A program made the translations under genes and the position numbers. The notes under the pieces were generated by a model. It saw only the letters and a list, made by a program, of their open reading frames with translations, was not told where the DNA came from and made no database searches. From Alphaproteobacteria bacterium (GTDB lineage Bacteria; Pseudomonadota; Alphaproteobacteria; Micavibrionales; Micavibrionaceae), in NCBI GenBank assembly GCA_021776075.1, contig JAJFGQ010000028.1, positions 1-54,112 on the forward strand: a DNA stretch of 54,112 nt. The letters are read 5' to 3'. Of this stretch, positions 18,266 through 26,266 are shown in pieces; within the stretch, counting starts at the first letter, position 1; each line of letters opens with the position of its first letter.

Positions 18266-19684
18266 TCAGGGCGTCCATATCGGCGCTGAAGTTTTCTGTG
18301 TCTTTTCTTCTATCATCTTGTTTTGTGTTTTCAGGTTTTCCCGCAATGTTTTCTGTTCTGTATCCCAGATACGGGTTAACAGGGTGGCATTTTTTTCAAG
18401 ACCTGACAGTATTTCTGTATCAAAGGTACGGGAGGCCAGATTTTTACGTAGATTGACCTGAAGGGTTTCGGCTGCTTTTTGGGTTATGCCTTTTTTGCCG
18501 GCGGCATTGAAGAATCCTGTCAGAGATTGATCCAGGTGTCTTTTTTTGAAGAAAGACCCTGTTTCTGCGTCCCGGTAAGCCTGTCGCAACTGAAGCGCCG
18601 CCATATTGAATTCGATATCATTGGCATAAGTGTGTAGTTCGTCTTTATAAGCGCTATCCGGTAGTGTCTCTACGTTTTTTCTGAAGGCAGATAATGCTTT
18701 TTTGGGCGCTTTACGCAATGATTTGATGTTATGGGCTGTGTAAAAACCGGGAATAACAGCGGCACCCAATAGAAAGCTCGGTATTAAGGGGGCTGTCAGA
18801 AGGATTCCGATACCGGTGCTCGCTATGGCGCAGAGGCCGGCCAATGGCGTGCAGGCCTCGCCCAACTCATCCCAGTCGAATTTTGAGGTGTCAAAACGCT
18901 CAAAATTTTTGTTCGCAGCATTATGGAGGGAGGCAAATAATTGCGGCACACCGTCTGCAGCTTTGTTAAATTTTTCTATATGTTTATCCAGCTGTTTTTC
19001 CGGGCTGTCGGCGCGTTGCATGGAAAACTGGTAGTTGCTCATGGATTCTATGGCGCCTGAAGTGGTTCCCTGATCAAAAAAACCGGATGGTATGATGCTG
19101 TTTTTTCGGGCTTCCAAAGCAAGAGCCAGAACATTTTCAGCCGAATTTTTTGCAATCTCATCGGCGTTCTCGGGGAAATCCCCGTCTGTTAATATACGTC
19201 CGCTGGCTGCCGGGTGTGGCATGCTTTTAATGTCACAAGGCAGGCCTTCACGGGCGGCAAAGGCAATGTAATGGCGGTCTTCCATGTCTTCGGGTTTCTC
19301 GCCTGTGGGACGGACGCCGAGTACCGGTTCTGTTGTCTCAATATAGGCGCAAAGATGCAGGGCATCGAAAAGGCAAAGGCCTTTCAGGTGTGTTTTTCTT
19401 TTTGTAAAGATTTCAGCGGGACTGTCCGAGTTGGAAACTTTTTCACATTTTTTAATGTCCCAGAGATTGGTTTCAGAGCTGATAACAGCTTCCAGCCAGC
19501 GTGTTCCCAGTGTTCCTTTTCCCGGCGGTTTAAACGCGCGCGTCTGAAAGGATGTGCCAAAACGGGTGGGAATGCTGCGTACAAGTTCCTGCAAGCCTGA
19601 TGGGGCCTGCGTTGTATACAGGTCTTGTAGGTTATTCCAGTTACGTTTCGTGTTTTTCCGGGCCATATTTGTCAGTCCATTCAT
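18266..19684 (-). CDS. Hypothetical protein, 472 aa, with a central hydrophobic hairpin
   Basis: I do not recognise this protein. The N-terminal 260 residues are soluble (with a weak GLCLFDALHLCAY helix), then comes one hydrophobic stretch with two possible membrane helices (about 285-325, rich in Ala, Gly, Ile and Pro), then a helical, Lys/Gln-rich C-terminal region of about 140 residues likely to be coiled. No signal peptide. The start may be the first ATG or the one six codons later (MARKNTKRN), which has a GGA eight bases upstream. A single-gene unit between yejF and the M20 amidohydrolase. The hairpin followed by coiled helices resembles pore-forming or membrane-remodelling proteins only in outline; no function is claimed. 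Confidence 0.75.
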   Translation of the reverse strand: MNGLTNMARKNTKRNWNNLQDLYTTQAPSGLQELVRSIPTRFGTSFQTRAFKPPGKGTLGTRWLEAVISSETNLWDIKKCEKVSNSDSPAEIFTKRKTHLKGLCLFDALHLCAYIETTEPVLGVRPTGEKPEDMEDRHYIAFAAREGLPCDIKSMPHPAASGRILTDGDFPENADEIAKNSAENVLALALEARKNSIIPSGFFDQGTTSGAIESMSNYQFSMQRADSPEKQLDKHIEKFNKAADGVPQLFASLHNAANKNFERFDTSKFDWDELGEACTPLAGLCAIASTGIGILLTAPLIPSFLLGAAVIPGFYTAHNIKSLRKAPKKALSAFRKNVETLPDSAYKDELHTYANDIEFNMAALQLRQAYRDAETGSFFKKRHLDQSLTGFFNAAGKKGITQKAAETLQVNLRKNLASRTFDTEILSGLEKNATLLTRIWDTEQKTLRENLKTQNKMIEEKTQKTSAPIWTP

Positions 19685-19789
19685 ATATGCGTATCAGAAG
19701 ACTGTTTTTCATAGCAATTTAATTTCCAGAAGTCAAGAAATTTTCCAGAATCGTTTTGCATGGAGTGGCAAGAGGGATGGCAAAGGCGG

Positions 19790-20983
19790 TTATTTCTCCA
19801 GCGGCATATAGTGTTCAGCCAATTTGCTAAACCAGCTTGCGCCGATAGGCAGAATTTCGTCATTGAAATCGTAATGAGGGCTGTGTAGGCCTTGGCTGTG
19901 ATGGCAGTCACCGTCATCTGTTCCCTGTCCGACAAAGATAAAAGCCCCCGGTTTTTCCATCAGGAAAGCGCCGAAATCTTCGCCTCCCATGACAGGAGGG
20001 CAATCTGTATCGACATTTTCTACGCCTACGACCTGGGAAGCTGCCGCCACTGCAATTTCAACGCCGTCTGCTGTGTTGATTGTAGGGTCGGTCGTGTATT
20101 GATAGTCGACATGGGCCTGTGCTCCGAATCCCGAAGCGATGCTGCTGCATATCTCCGTAATGCGTTTTTTCGCTATTTCCCGTGTTTCATTTTTAAAGGT
20201 GCGAACCGTCCCTGTCATGATTGCCGTATCGGGAAGGACGTTAAAGGCCCCCGTGCCTGTGTTCAGATTGGTAATGCTTAAGACCATTGTGTCAATCGGG
20301 TCAACATTGCGGCTGACAATCGTTTGCAGGGCGGTCACAATCTGTGCGGCAATGACGATAGGGTCAATGGTGTCGTGCGGCCATGCGGCATGACCGCCTT
20401 TTCCTTCGATTTTAATTTCAAATTCATCAACGGAAGCCATTATCGCTCCTATGCGCATAGCTATTTTTCCAGCAGAAACCTCAGGGTAGTTATGGAGTCC
20501 AAATATATAGTCGCATGGGAAGTCCCTGAACAATCCTTCGGTGATCATTTTGTGGGCACCATTGCCGCCTTCTTCGGCAGGCTGGAAAACCAGATGGATT
20601 GTGCCGTCAAAATTGCGTGTTTCATTGAGATGTTTGGCGGCACCCAGCAAAGTTGCCGTATGTCCGTCATGGCCGCAGGCATGCATTTTGCCGTCATTGA
20701 CAGACGCATAGGGCAGGCCTGTTTTTTCCTGCATATTCAGGGCGTCCATATCGGCACGGAAGGCGAGGGCTTTGCCGCTGTCTGTTTTCTGGCCTTTGAT
20801 GGTGGCGACAATGCCGGTTTCGGCAATGCGGTCCTTGAAGGGGATTCCCCATTCTGTCAGTTTTTTGGCAATCAGTCCGGCTGCAAATTCTTCTTCGTAG
20901 CAGGTTTGCGGATTCCTGTGCAGATCATGCCGCCACTGCGCCATTTCGTCTTTTAATTCTGCAATACTATTGATAACGGGCAT
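19790..20983 (-). CDS. M20D-family amidohydrolase (hippurate hydrolase / aminoacylase type)
   Basis: A cytosolic zinc enzyme that splits N-acyl amino acids or small peptides. Metal-binding motifs are clear: ADMDALN, HACGHDGHTA, QPAEEGGNGA and the C-terminal SQGLHSPHYDFND. The dimerisation (lid) domain is around 185-300. Length 397 residues is typical. A strong AAGAGGAG ribosome site is placed well before the ATG. It stands alone between two unknown genes in the interval that separates yejF from yejE, so a role in handling imported peptides is possible but not shown. The substrate cannot be told from the sequence. Confidence 0.92.
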   Translation of the reverse strand: MPVINSIAELKDEMAQWRHDLHRNPQTCYEEEFAAGLIAKKLTEWGIPFKDRIAETGIVATIKGQKTDSGKALAFRADMDALNMQEKTGLPYASVNDGKMHACGHDGHTATLLGAAKHLNETRNFDGTIHLVFQPAEEGGNGAHKMITEGLFRDFPCDYIFGLHNYPEVSAGKIAMRIGAIMASVDEFEIKIEGKGGHAAWPHDTIDPIVIAAQIVTALQTIVSRNVDPIDTMVLSITNLNTGTGAFNVLPDTAIMTGTVRTFKNETREIAKKRITEICSSIASGFGAQAHVDYQYTTDPTINTADGVEIAVAAASQVVGVENVDTDCPPVMGGEDFGAFLMEKPGAFIFVGQGTDDGDCHHSQGLHSPHYDFNDEILPIGASWFSKLAEHYMPLEK

Positions 20984-21016
20984 CTTTTTTCTCCTCTTGA
21001 AAAGAGGCAGTGTATA

Positions 21017-21820
21017 TCAAGTCGGGGCTGGCGTGTCCATTTTCTTCAGGACAGACCGGTTTGTTACGCCTCTTGCGACGGATTCCAGTCGTTTACGGGT
21101 TAGTCCGATTTGATCCAGCGCTTTAAAGTCGACCTCTATTTTATGGCCTGTTTTTTTGTTCAGCAGGCCGCCTTGTTCCATAAACTCCAAAAGGATACGG
21201 GCCTGTGTGGCCATAACGGTAGCACTGCTGGCATGGAACCAGATGGTCGGGCGGTCTTTGTCTTTGTCGGCAATGATTTTGTTACAAAGCTTGTGAAGGT
21301 CAGTTGCCAGAGTCTCATTCCTGATTTGCTCCCATTGGAGATAATGGCTGTAGGTGCGTATGGAGGGGCCATTTCCGCCAAGAATTTCTGTTGCGATCAG
21401 GTTTTTAGGCGGACGTTCCCACCATTCTTTTAAAGCCAGCGCTGCGACAATAAGTTGACCGCTGGCATAGCCGCCCATGCGGGTCAGGGTTGACCCTATT
21501 TCTGTGTAATCGGATAAATCCTGCGGGGTCTTGTTTTTTTTATCCTTATAGATGGGATATGCCATGGTTAGTGTGTGAACACGGCCTTTGTCATCAGACA
21601 GGAAGGCGCAGCCCTTATTGTCGATGGTGTGGTCCATGACTTTTTTATTGCGTTTGACTACGAAATGATAGGGATCGATTTTATCTTTCACGACCGGATC
21701 AAACAGGCGCATGATCCGCTTATGGTCGCTCGCTTCCGAGAAGGCAAGCGTCAGACTGTCCGGCAGCTCATAGCCTCGTGGCTTGCGAAAGCAAGAAAAT
21801 AAGGATGTTAGTGTGGTCAT
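21017..21820 (-). CDS. Hypothetical protein, 267 aa, possibly a divergent GNAT acetyltransferase
   Basis: No confident family. Several features fit a GNAT fold: LTLAFSEASDHKRIMRLFDP near the start (residues 22-41), a strand pair GCAFLSDDKGRVHTLTMAYP, then EIGSTLTRMGGYASGQLIVAAL, where a GNAT enzyme would have its acetyl-CoA loop and helix, and a later NLIATEILGGNGPS. The usual R/Q-x-x-G-x-G/A pyrophosphate loop is not clear (MGGYASGQ is the nearest). The C-terminal 70 residues are helical and basic. No membrane segment. It lies 33 bases upstream of the M20 amidohydrolase on the same strand, so the two may be one unit. Confidence 0.7.
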   Translation of the reverse strand: MTTLTSLFSCFRKPRGYELPDSLTLAFSEASDHKRIMRLFDPVVKDKIDPYHFVVKRNKKVMDHTIDNKGCAFLSDDKGRVHTLTMAYPIYKDKKNKTPQDLSDYTEIGSTLTRMGGYASGQLIVAALALKEWWERPPKNLIATEILGGNGPSIRTYSHYLQWEQIRNETLATDLHKLCNKIIADKDKDRPTIWFHASSATVMATQARILLEFMEQGGLLNKKTGHKIEVDFKALDQIGLTRKRLESVARGVTNRSVLKKMDTPAPT

Positions 21821-21938
21821 TTTGTCTTCATTCCCTGTTCACGCCTTTTGTAAGGCTGTGCTTATAGAGCGAATATCATCTAATATGCAAGAAAAGTAAA
21901 GATTGCCAAGAGGATTAAATTTTCGTAACGCTATTGGT

Positions 21939-22898
21939 ATGGGGAGTCTTTACAGTTTTTACGAGGTCAATGCGTTTACGCACAAAGGAACGTCAGCCGT
22001 TGGTAATCCGGCGGCGATCTGTGTTGTGCGGGCGTTTCCCGATGAGCAGATGATGGCGCGTGCGGCAAAGCTTTTACAAAAGCCGATGATCTCTTTTGTG
22101 CGTTATACGGATGATCCGCATGTGTTTGATATCCGGCATTTTTCGCCTGATGGAAAAGAAAACCATGTGTGCGGGCATGCGACGCTAGCGGCGGCAGAAT
22201 TGTTGGCTTCCATGACACCGGCGTTGAGGCAGGGCAGAGAACTGACTTTTCGTCTTAATCCGCAATATGCCATTAATGCTGATAATGCTTTCAAGGTCCG
22301 GATAAAGGGTAGCGACATCTTTTTGACGTTACCTGCTGTAACGGAACTGGAACGGGTGGATGATCCCGATTTTTACCGGCTTTTGGCGGAGGCTCTGCGT
22401 ATTGATGCGCGGGATATTGTGAAGCCGTCTTATTACGCGCCGCGCATTATTAACTATGTTGTGGAATTACGGGATCAAAAAACGCTTCTGGGTCTGAAAC
22501 CTGATTTTCAGAAACTTAAGGCACTGGCTCTTTCAAAAGATTTTTCGCATGAGGGCATCATGGCAACGGCAAAGTCAGAGATTAGCGGCTATGATATTCT
22601 AACACGTGTCTTCATGCCGGTTATTGATGTGGATGAAGATATCGCCTGCGGTTCGGCGAATTGCTCTGTCGTGCCGTACTGGGCTGTGAAGCGTAAAGGG
22701 GCCTTCCCGGAAGATAAAACAACATTCAAAGCGCTGTTTCCTTATCCGCCACGCATGAAAGAAAACAAGGTTGGTGGTGTGCAGGAATTGCAAATGGACC
22801 ACCGCAATCAAGAGATTATCCTGAAAGGGCAGGGCACTTGTTACCGGATCATCCGTTTGGACTTGTCACCTGATTTGATGCGGCGCTTTGCGCCCTAA
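21939..22898 (+). CDS. PhzF-family protein lacking the usual catalytic glutamate
   Basis: PhzF-like proteins have two similar halves with diaminopimelate-epimerase fold and act as isomerases. Seen here: the N-terminal YEVNAFT, VGNPAAICV, the HVCGHATLAAAELL motif and the C-terminal half with DEDIACGSANCSVVPYW. The position normally held by the general acid/base Glu (family motif SETxF) reads PMISF, with Met50, so PhzF-type isomerisation is doubtful. About 319 residues. I start at the ATG (MGSLYSFYEV); AGAGGA lies too far upstream, and an in-frame TTG at 21903 is the alternative. It converges with the dipeptidase gene, and their stop codons overlap by four bases. Confidence 0.85.
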   Translation: MGSLYSFYEVNAFTHKGTSAVGNPAAICVVRAFPDEQMMARAAKLLQKPMISFVRYTDDPHVFDIRHFSPDGKENHVCGHATLAAAELLASMTPALRQGRELTFRLNPQYAINADNAFKVRIKGSDIFLTLPAVTELERVDDPDFYRLLAEALRIDARDIVKPSYYAPRIINYVVELRDQKTLLGLKPDFQKLKALALSKDFSHEGIMATAKSEISGYDILTRVFMPVIDVDEDIACGSANCSVVPYWAVKRKGAFPEDKTTFKALFPYPPRMKENKVGGVQELQMDHRNQEIILKGQGTCYRIIRLDLSPDLMRRFAP

Positions 22899-23542
22899 AG
22901 ATCAAGAGGGCCGAAAAAGGCTTCTGTTTTGCCGACAAGGTGCGCCCAGTAATGGTCGCCATAGCTGAAATGCCACCATTCTGCCGGGTAGTTTATCAGG
23001 CCAACACCTTCCAGAGCCTCCAGCAGAATAGTTCTGTTTTTCTGCGCTTCCGGAGACAGGCCATCAACATGCGTTCTGGTGAGTGGGGTGAACTCCTGAC
23101 ATGACGTACCCATCTCGTATTCCTTGCCCTTCGTATCACATAAGGAAACGTCAATAGCACAACAGGCCTGATGACCGCTGCCAATGCCGTTATAAGGGTC
23201 GGCCACATACGTTTCCAGTATATCCCGAATTTCTTTTTCAGTGGCTTGAGGATATTCTTCTTCAGCTTTCTTCGCCACTATCTTCCAGAGTTCAATCTGT
23301 CGGGACAGAGGACGGTAAGCTTCATAGATCATAAAGGTGTAATTTTCCGGCAGGTTCTTTTGTGCTTGTTTCATCATGTCATAGATGGATTGACGAATAC
23401 GGAAGTCACTCGTGAATTTATCATTCAGGAAAAACCCGTCATCCGGTGATATAAGTGTAATTTCAGGGTTTGAATCGTTTCCCACCAGCTTGACGCTGTC
23501 AAAATCCATTATTTCAGTTTGAATCGGTGTGCTGACTGTCAT
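22895..23542 (-). CDS. D-alanyl-D-alanine dipeptidase (VanX/DdpX type, family M15D)
   Basis: Zinc dipeptidase that splits D-Ala-D-Ala. The motif set is complete: YEAYRPLSRQ (Arg near the site), SGHQACCAID (zinc His and Asp) and EWWHFSYGD (catalytic Glu, zinc His). A Gly common in the zinc motif is Cys here. The 215 residues match the family; no signal peptide is visible, so it is cytosolic, as DdpX. There is no vanA/vanH ligase or dehydrogenase nearby, so this is not a resistance cluster; recycling of D-Ala-D-Ala brought in by a peptide importer is a better guess. The ATG overlaps the stop of the acetyltransferase by four bases (ATGA). Confidence 0.9.
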   Translation of the reverse strand: MTVSTPIQTEIMDFDSVKLVGNDSNPEITLISPDDGFFLNDKFTSDFRIRQSIYDMMKQAQKNLPENYTFMIYEAYRPLSRQIELWKIVAKKAEEEYPQATEKEIRDILETYVADPYNGIGSGHQACCAIDVSLCDTKGKEYEMGTSCQEFTPLTRTHVDGLSPEAQKNRTILLEALEGVGLINYPAEWWHFSYGDHYWAHLVGKTEAFFGPLDL

Positions 23543-24252
23543 GGTTTAGGCTCCTGTCCTTTATTGTCTGGTCCTTTATTATCTTCGGGGATATTCCCAA
23601 CCTGAGAGAGCAGGATCGGACGTTTATCCTGTGCCCGTTTTTCGTAGAAGGTCGCTTTTTGCAGGATAAAGAGCTCACGCGGTTCCGGCCCGTTTACGGT
23701 ATCCATCGTGATAGAGGCGATCTTCGTATAGCCTTCTTTTTCAATCAAATGCTGGGAGGGTTTATTATCCGGTCGGGTCGTGACCGTTATGGTTTTCAGG
23801 TCGTATGTTTCAAAGGCATAGTGCGTGAGGTTTAAAATGGCTTCCAGCCCATATCCTTTATTCTGGCATGCCGGATCGACGAAGAAATTCACTTCATAGT
23901 CTGCCCCGTCAACGTAATGGACACGTTCCAGACAGGTATGGCCGATAACTTCTCCGGTATCTTTCATGGTGATAGCCAGCATGTGGTTTTGACGCCGGCC
24001 TTCTTTTGGGTCAGGCTTTTGTGTGCGTTTGGCCTCTTTTATAAACTCTTCCGCTTTTTCCCTTGTGCCATCAAGGCAATAATAATCGAAGCCCTCGCAC
24101 TGGGAAATTTCATGAATGCGCGTGATATCTTCCGGCTTATGTTCCCGCAGAATAAGGCGCGGTGTTTCCATTGTGATGAGATGTGCGTTGAGCGCTTCTT
24201 TCGGATCGGCGCTTTTGAAAAATTTGTTATATAAGTCCTTTATGAGTCCCAT
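23539..24252 (-). CDS. GNAT family N-acetyltransferase (RimJ/RimL-like)
   Basis: Transfers an acetyl group from acetyl-CoA to an unknown amine. The GNAT domain spans about residues 25-190: METPRLILREHKPEDI, GEVIGHTCLERV, YEVNFFVDPACQNKGYGLEA (acetyl-CoA loop) and TRPDNKPSQHLIEKEGYTK. The 20 N-terminal residues are basic and helical; the C-terminal 45 residues are polar, Pro/Lys-rich and look disordered. It is coupled by a 4-bp overlap to the D-Ala-D-Ala dipeptidase that follows, so the substrate may be linked to dipeptide or cell-wall metabolism, but nothing proves it. Confidence 0.88.
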   Translation of the reverse strand: MGLIKDLYNKFFKSADPKEALNAHLITMETPRLILREHKPEDITRIHEISQCEGFDYYCLDGTREKAEEFIKEAKRTQKPDPKEGRRQNHMLAITMKDTGEVIGHTCLERVHYVDGADYEVNFFVDPACQNKGYGLEAILNLTHYAFETYDLKTITVTTRPDNKPSQHLIEKEGYTKIASITMDTVNGPEPRELFILQKATFYEKRAQDKRPILLSQVGNIPEDNKGPDNKGQEPKP

Positions 24253-24329
24253 GGTCTTTATCTCCCTTATTTTTTTGATTTTTATGAATATAGGAAAATT
24301 AGAGGCGGGAGTAAATACGGTCTTTGCAT

Positions 24330-25355
24330 TTACAGGTTAATTTTCCGGGGATCAAAAGCATCGCGCACGGCTTCGCCGATGAATGTGAGCAGGGAAAGCA
24401 TGAGAGCCAGACTTATGAAGGCCGTAAATCCCAGCCACGGGGCCTGTAAATTATTTTTGCCTTGTGAGAGCATTTCCCCCAGCGATGCTGAACCAGGCGG
24501 CAGACCCAACCCCAAAAAATCGAGGCTGGTCAGGGCGGTGATGGAACCGGTCAGGATAAAGGGCATCAGGGTCAGGGTGGCAACCATGGCATTGGGAAGA
24601 ACATGGCGGCGCATGATGGTTAGGTTGGAGACGCCCAGCGCATTGGCGGCACGTATATAGTCGAAATTTCGGGTGCGCAGGAATTCCGCGCGCACCACAT
24701 CGACCAGTGACACCCATGAAAACAGAAGCAGGATCAGCAGCAATGTCCAGAATCCGGGAACAAACATGGCGGAGAAGATAATCAGGATATAAAGGCTGGG
24801 CAAAGAAGACCATATTTCGATCAGCCGTTGCATGATGAGGTCCAGCCAGCCGCCGTAATAGCCCTGAAAGGCCCCCGCGGTAACGCCGATAATGGAACTA
24901 ACGAGGGTGAGTGTCAGGCCGAACAGGACGGATATGCGAAAGCCGTAAATAACGCGCGCGGCAACATCGCGGCCCTGATCGTCCGTACCGAGTAAATTGT
25001 CCCGCGTCGGTGGTGAAGGGGCCGGTTGGGGCAGGTTGTAATTGATCGTGTCGTAGGAATAGCGAATGACCGGCCAGATAATCCGGCCTTTATCTTCAAT
25101 CAGTTCCTGAACATAGGGGTCGCGGTAGTCGGCTTCGGTTTTAAAGTCCCCGCCGAAAATTGTTTCCGGATAGTTTTTGAAAACAGGAAAATAGACAGCG
25201 TTGTCATACTGGACGATGAGAGGTTTGTCATTGGCAATGAAGGGTGCCACTATGCAGATCGCAAAGAGGGCCAGAAAAATCCAGAGCGACCAGAATCCGC
25301 GTTTATTGGCTCTGAACTGGAAAAGGCGGCGGCGTGTGATCGGCGATATAGTCAT
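24330..25355 (-). CDS. yejE: Oligopeptide ABC transporter permease YejE
   Basis: One of two inner-membrane subunits of the Yej peptide importer. The first membrane helix (about 22-42) is followed by a long periplasmic segment typical of YejE (about 43-130), then NLLGTDDQGRDVAARVIYG and five helices. The cytoplasmic EAA loop, which docks on the ATPase, is visible around YIRAANALGVSNLTIMRRH. The length, 341 aa, equals that of E. coli YejE. It starts 13 bases after the end of the small coiled-coil gene and about 0.9 kb after yejB, with a gene on the other strand in between, so it probably has its own promoter. Confidence 0.95.
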   Translation of the reverse strand: MTISPITRRRLFQFRANKRGFWSLWIFLALFAICIVAPFIANDKPLIVQYDNAVYFPVFKNYPETIFGGDFKTEADYRDPYVQELIEDKGRIIWPVIRYSYDTINYNLPQPAPSPPTRDNLLGTDDQGRDVAARVIYGFRISVLFGLTLTLVSSIIGVTAGAFQGYYGGWLDLIMQRLIEIWSSLPSLYILIIFSAMFVPGFWTLLLILLLFSWVSLVDVVRAEFLRTRNFDYIRAANALGVSNLTIMRRHVLPNAMVATLTLMPFILTGSITALTSLDFLGLGLPPGSASLGEMLSQGKNNLQAPWLGFTAFISLALMLSLLTFIGEAVRDAFDPRKINL

Positions 25356-25368
25356 GCCGCTAGTTTAA

Positions 25369-25629
25369 TCAATGGATGCTTTTGCTGGCAAGCCCTGCTT
25401 TGATAGAAAGATCAAGTCTTTGGTGAATATCTTCCATGCGATTTCTAATGATTTGCAGTTCTGTGGCGGCGCTTTTTAGCTCGTCATTGGCTTGTTTTAG
25501 ACGTTTATTCTTGTAACGAAGTGTCTCAGCAACAAGAGTCATCGCTTTTTCCTGTTCTTCTGCTGTCGGGTGATCTGAGTTTTTGACCTGATCCAGAAAA
25601 TCAGTGATTTTTATCGGTAGTGCCGCCAT
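25369..25629 (-). CDS. Small coiled-coil protein, 86 aa
   Basis: Unknown. After a short N-terminus (MAALPIKITDFLDQ) the chain is nearly all helical with heptad-like spacing of Leu, Ile and Ala from about residue 27 to 78, typical of a short parallel coiled coil. No Cys, no membrane segment. GGGAG seven bases before the ATG is a good ribosome site. It lies directly upstream of yejE (13 bases) on the same strand, so it is probably co-transcribed with it. SlyX-type proteins are also short coils, but I see no SlyX signature. Confidence 0.75.
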   Translation of the reverse strand: MAALPIKITDFLDQVKNSDHPTAEEQEKAMTLVAETLRYKNKRLKQANDELKSAATELQIIRNRMEDIHQRLDLSIKAGLASKSIH

Positions 25630-25715
25630 TGTCGTCTCCCATATTTGGCTCGTTTGTTATGGGAACTAAAATAATACTATTTTACAGAAAAATGCAAGTT
25701 TATTTTACGAAAAAA

Positions 25716-25743
25716 TTGACCGTGGTATTTTTATATGTTAAAT
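25716..25743 (+). promoter_or_regulatory. Candidate promoter of the cysteine-containing orphan gene
   Basis: TTGACC (25716-25721), a 16-base spacer, then TTAAAT (25738-25743). It is in the AT-rich gap between two divergent genes and about 30 bases before a strong ribosome site. Box matches are five and four of six. Confidence 0.45.
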
Positions 25744-25771
25744 GTGTTCCAAATTTAAGGAGGGGTGCTTT

Positions 25772-26266
25772 ATGGGATTTCATGTTTGTTCCAGACCCAC
25801 GACTGGTTTTATCCATGGCCGTAGGGATCCGTTTTTTAGTCATTATAGCAGCGGCGATAACGATATGACGTTTTCATCAGGAAATAGCTGGTGCTTTCCT
25901 GATGCTCTGATTTACTACATTGTCGATTGCGGTTATCAGCCGCCGGAGGCATTTATCCGTGATGTCATGGAAAGTGTCCTGACCGGCGAGAGCAGAGTGC
26001 AGACCAGAGGAATTAAAACTAAAGGATTGAAGGGTGGCGCTATCGGTTATCTGGATCAGGATGCTGTCGACCGGGCTGCGCAGACGGCATGGGATGGCAA
26101 TGTCGCAGGCTTTGGCGATTTTACGCGCAAGTTTTTAACGTGTTGTCCCGGGCTAGATCAGTGCCGTCGTACAGGGTTTCCTCTGGAAGATGTTATTGCC
26201 TTTGTAGCAGAGCAGAAAAAATCTGGCGGCGCACCGCCGCAGATTGCTCTGTCGCCTCGTCCTTAA
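25772..26266 (+). CDS. Hypothetical protein, 164 aa, six cysteines, inserted within the yej region
   Basis: Unknown. The start is fixed by AAGGAGG eight bases before the ATG ([12 protein letters not shown]); an upstream ATG at 25742 is not needed. Six Cys (in GFHVC, NSWC, IVDC, LTCC and LDQC) suggest metal binding or disulfides, but there is no signal peptide. The N-terminal 40 residues are rich in Ser, Gly, His and aromatics; the rest is mixed helical, with [16 protein letters not shown] in the middle, and a Pro-rich tail. It lies on the opposite strand to its neighbours and its stop overlaps the end of yejB by four bases, so yejB transcripts running to yejE would cross it in antisense. Confidence 0.75.
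   Translation: MGFHVCSRPTTGFIHGRRDPFFSHYSSGDNDMTFSSGNSWCFPDALIYYIVDCGYQPPEAFIRDVMESVLTGESRVQTRGIKTKGLKGGAIGYLDQDAVDRAAQTAWDGNVAGFGDFTRKFLTCCPGLDQCRRTGFPLEDVIAFVAEQKKSGGAPPQIALSPRP

Noticed and set aside
22895-23542. Vancomycin-resistance cluster
   Set aside because: Only the VanX-type dipeptidase is present; no ligase, dehydrogenase or VanRS-like pair lies nearby.
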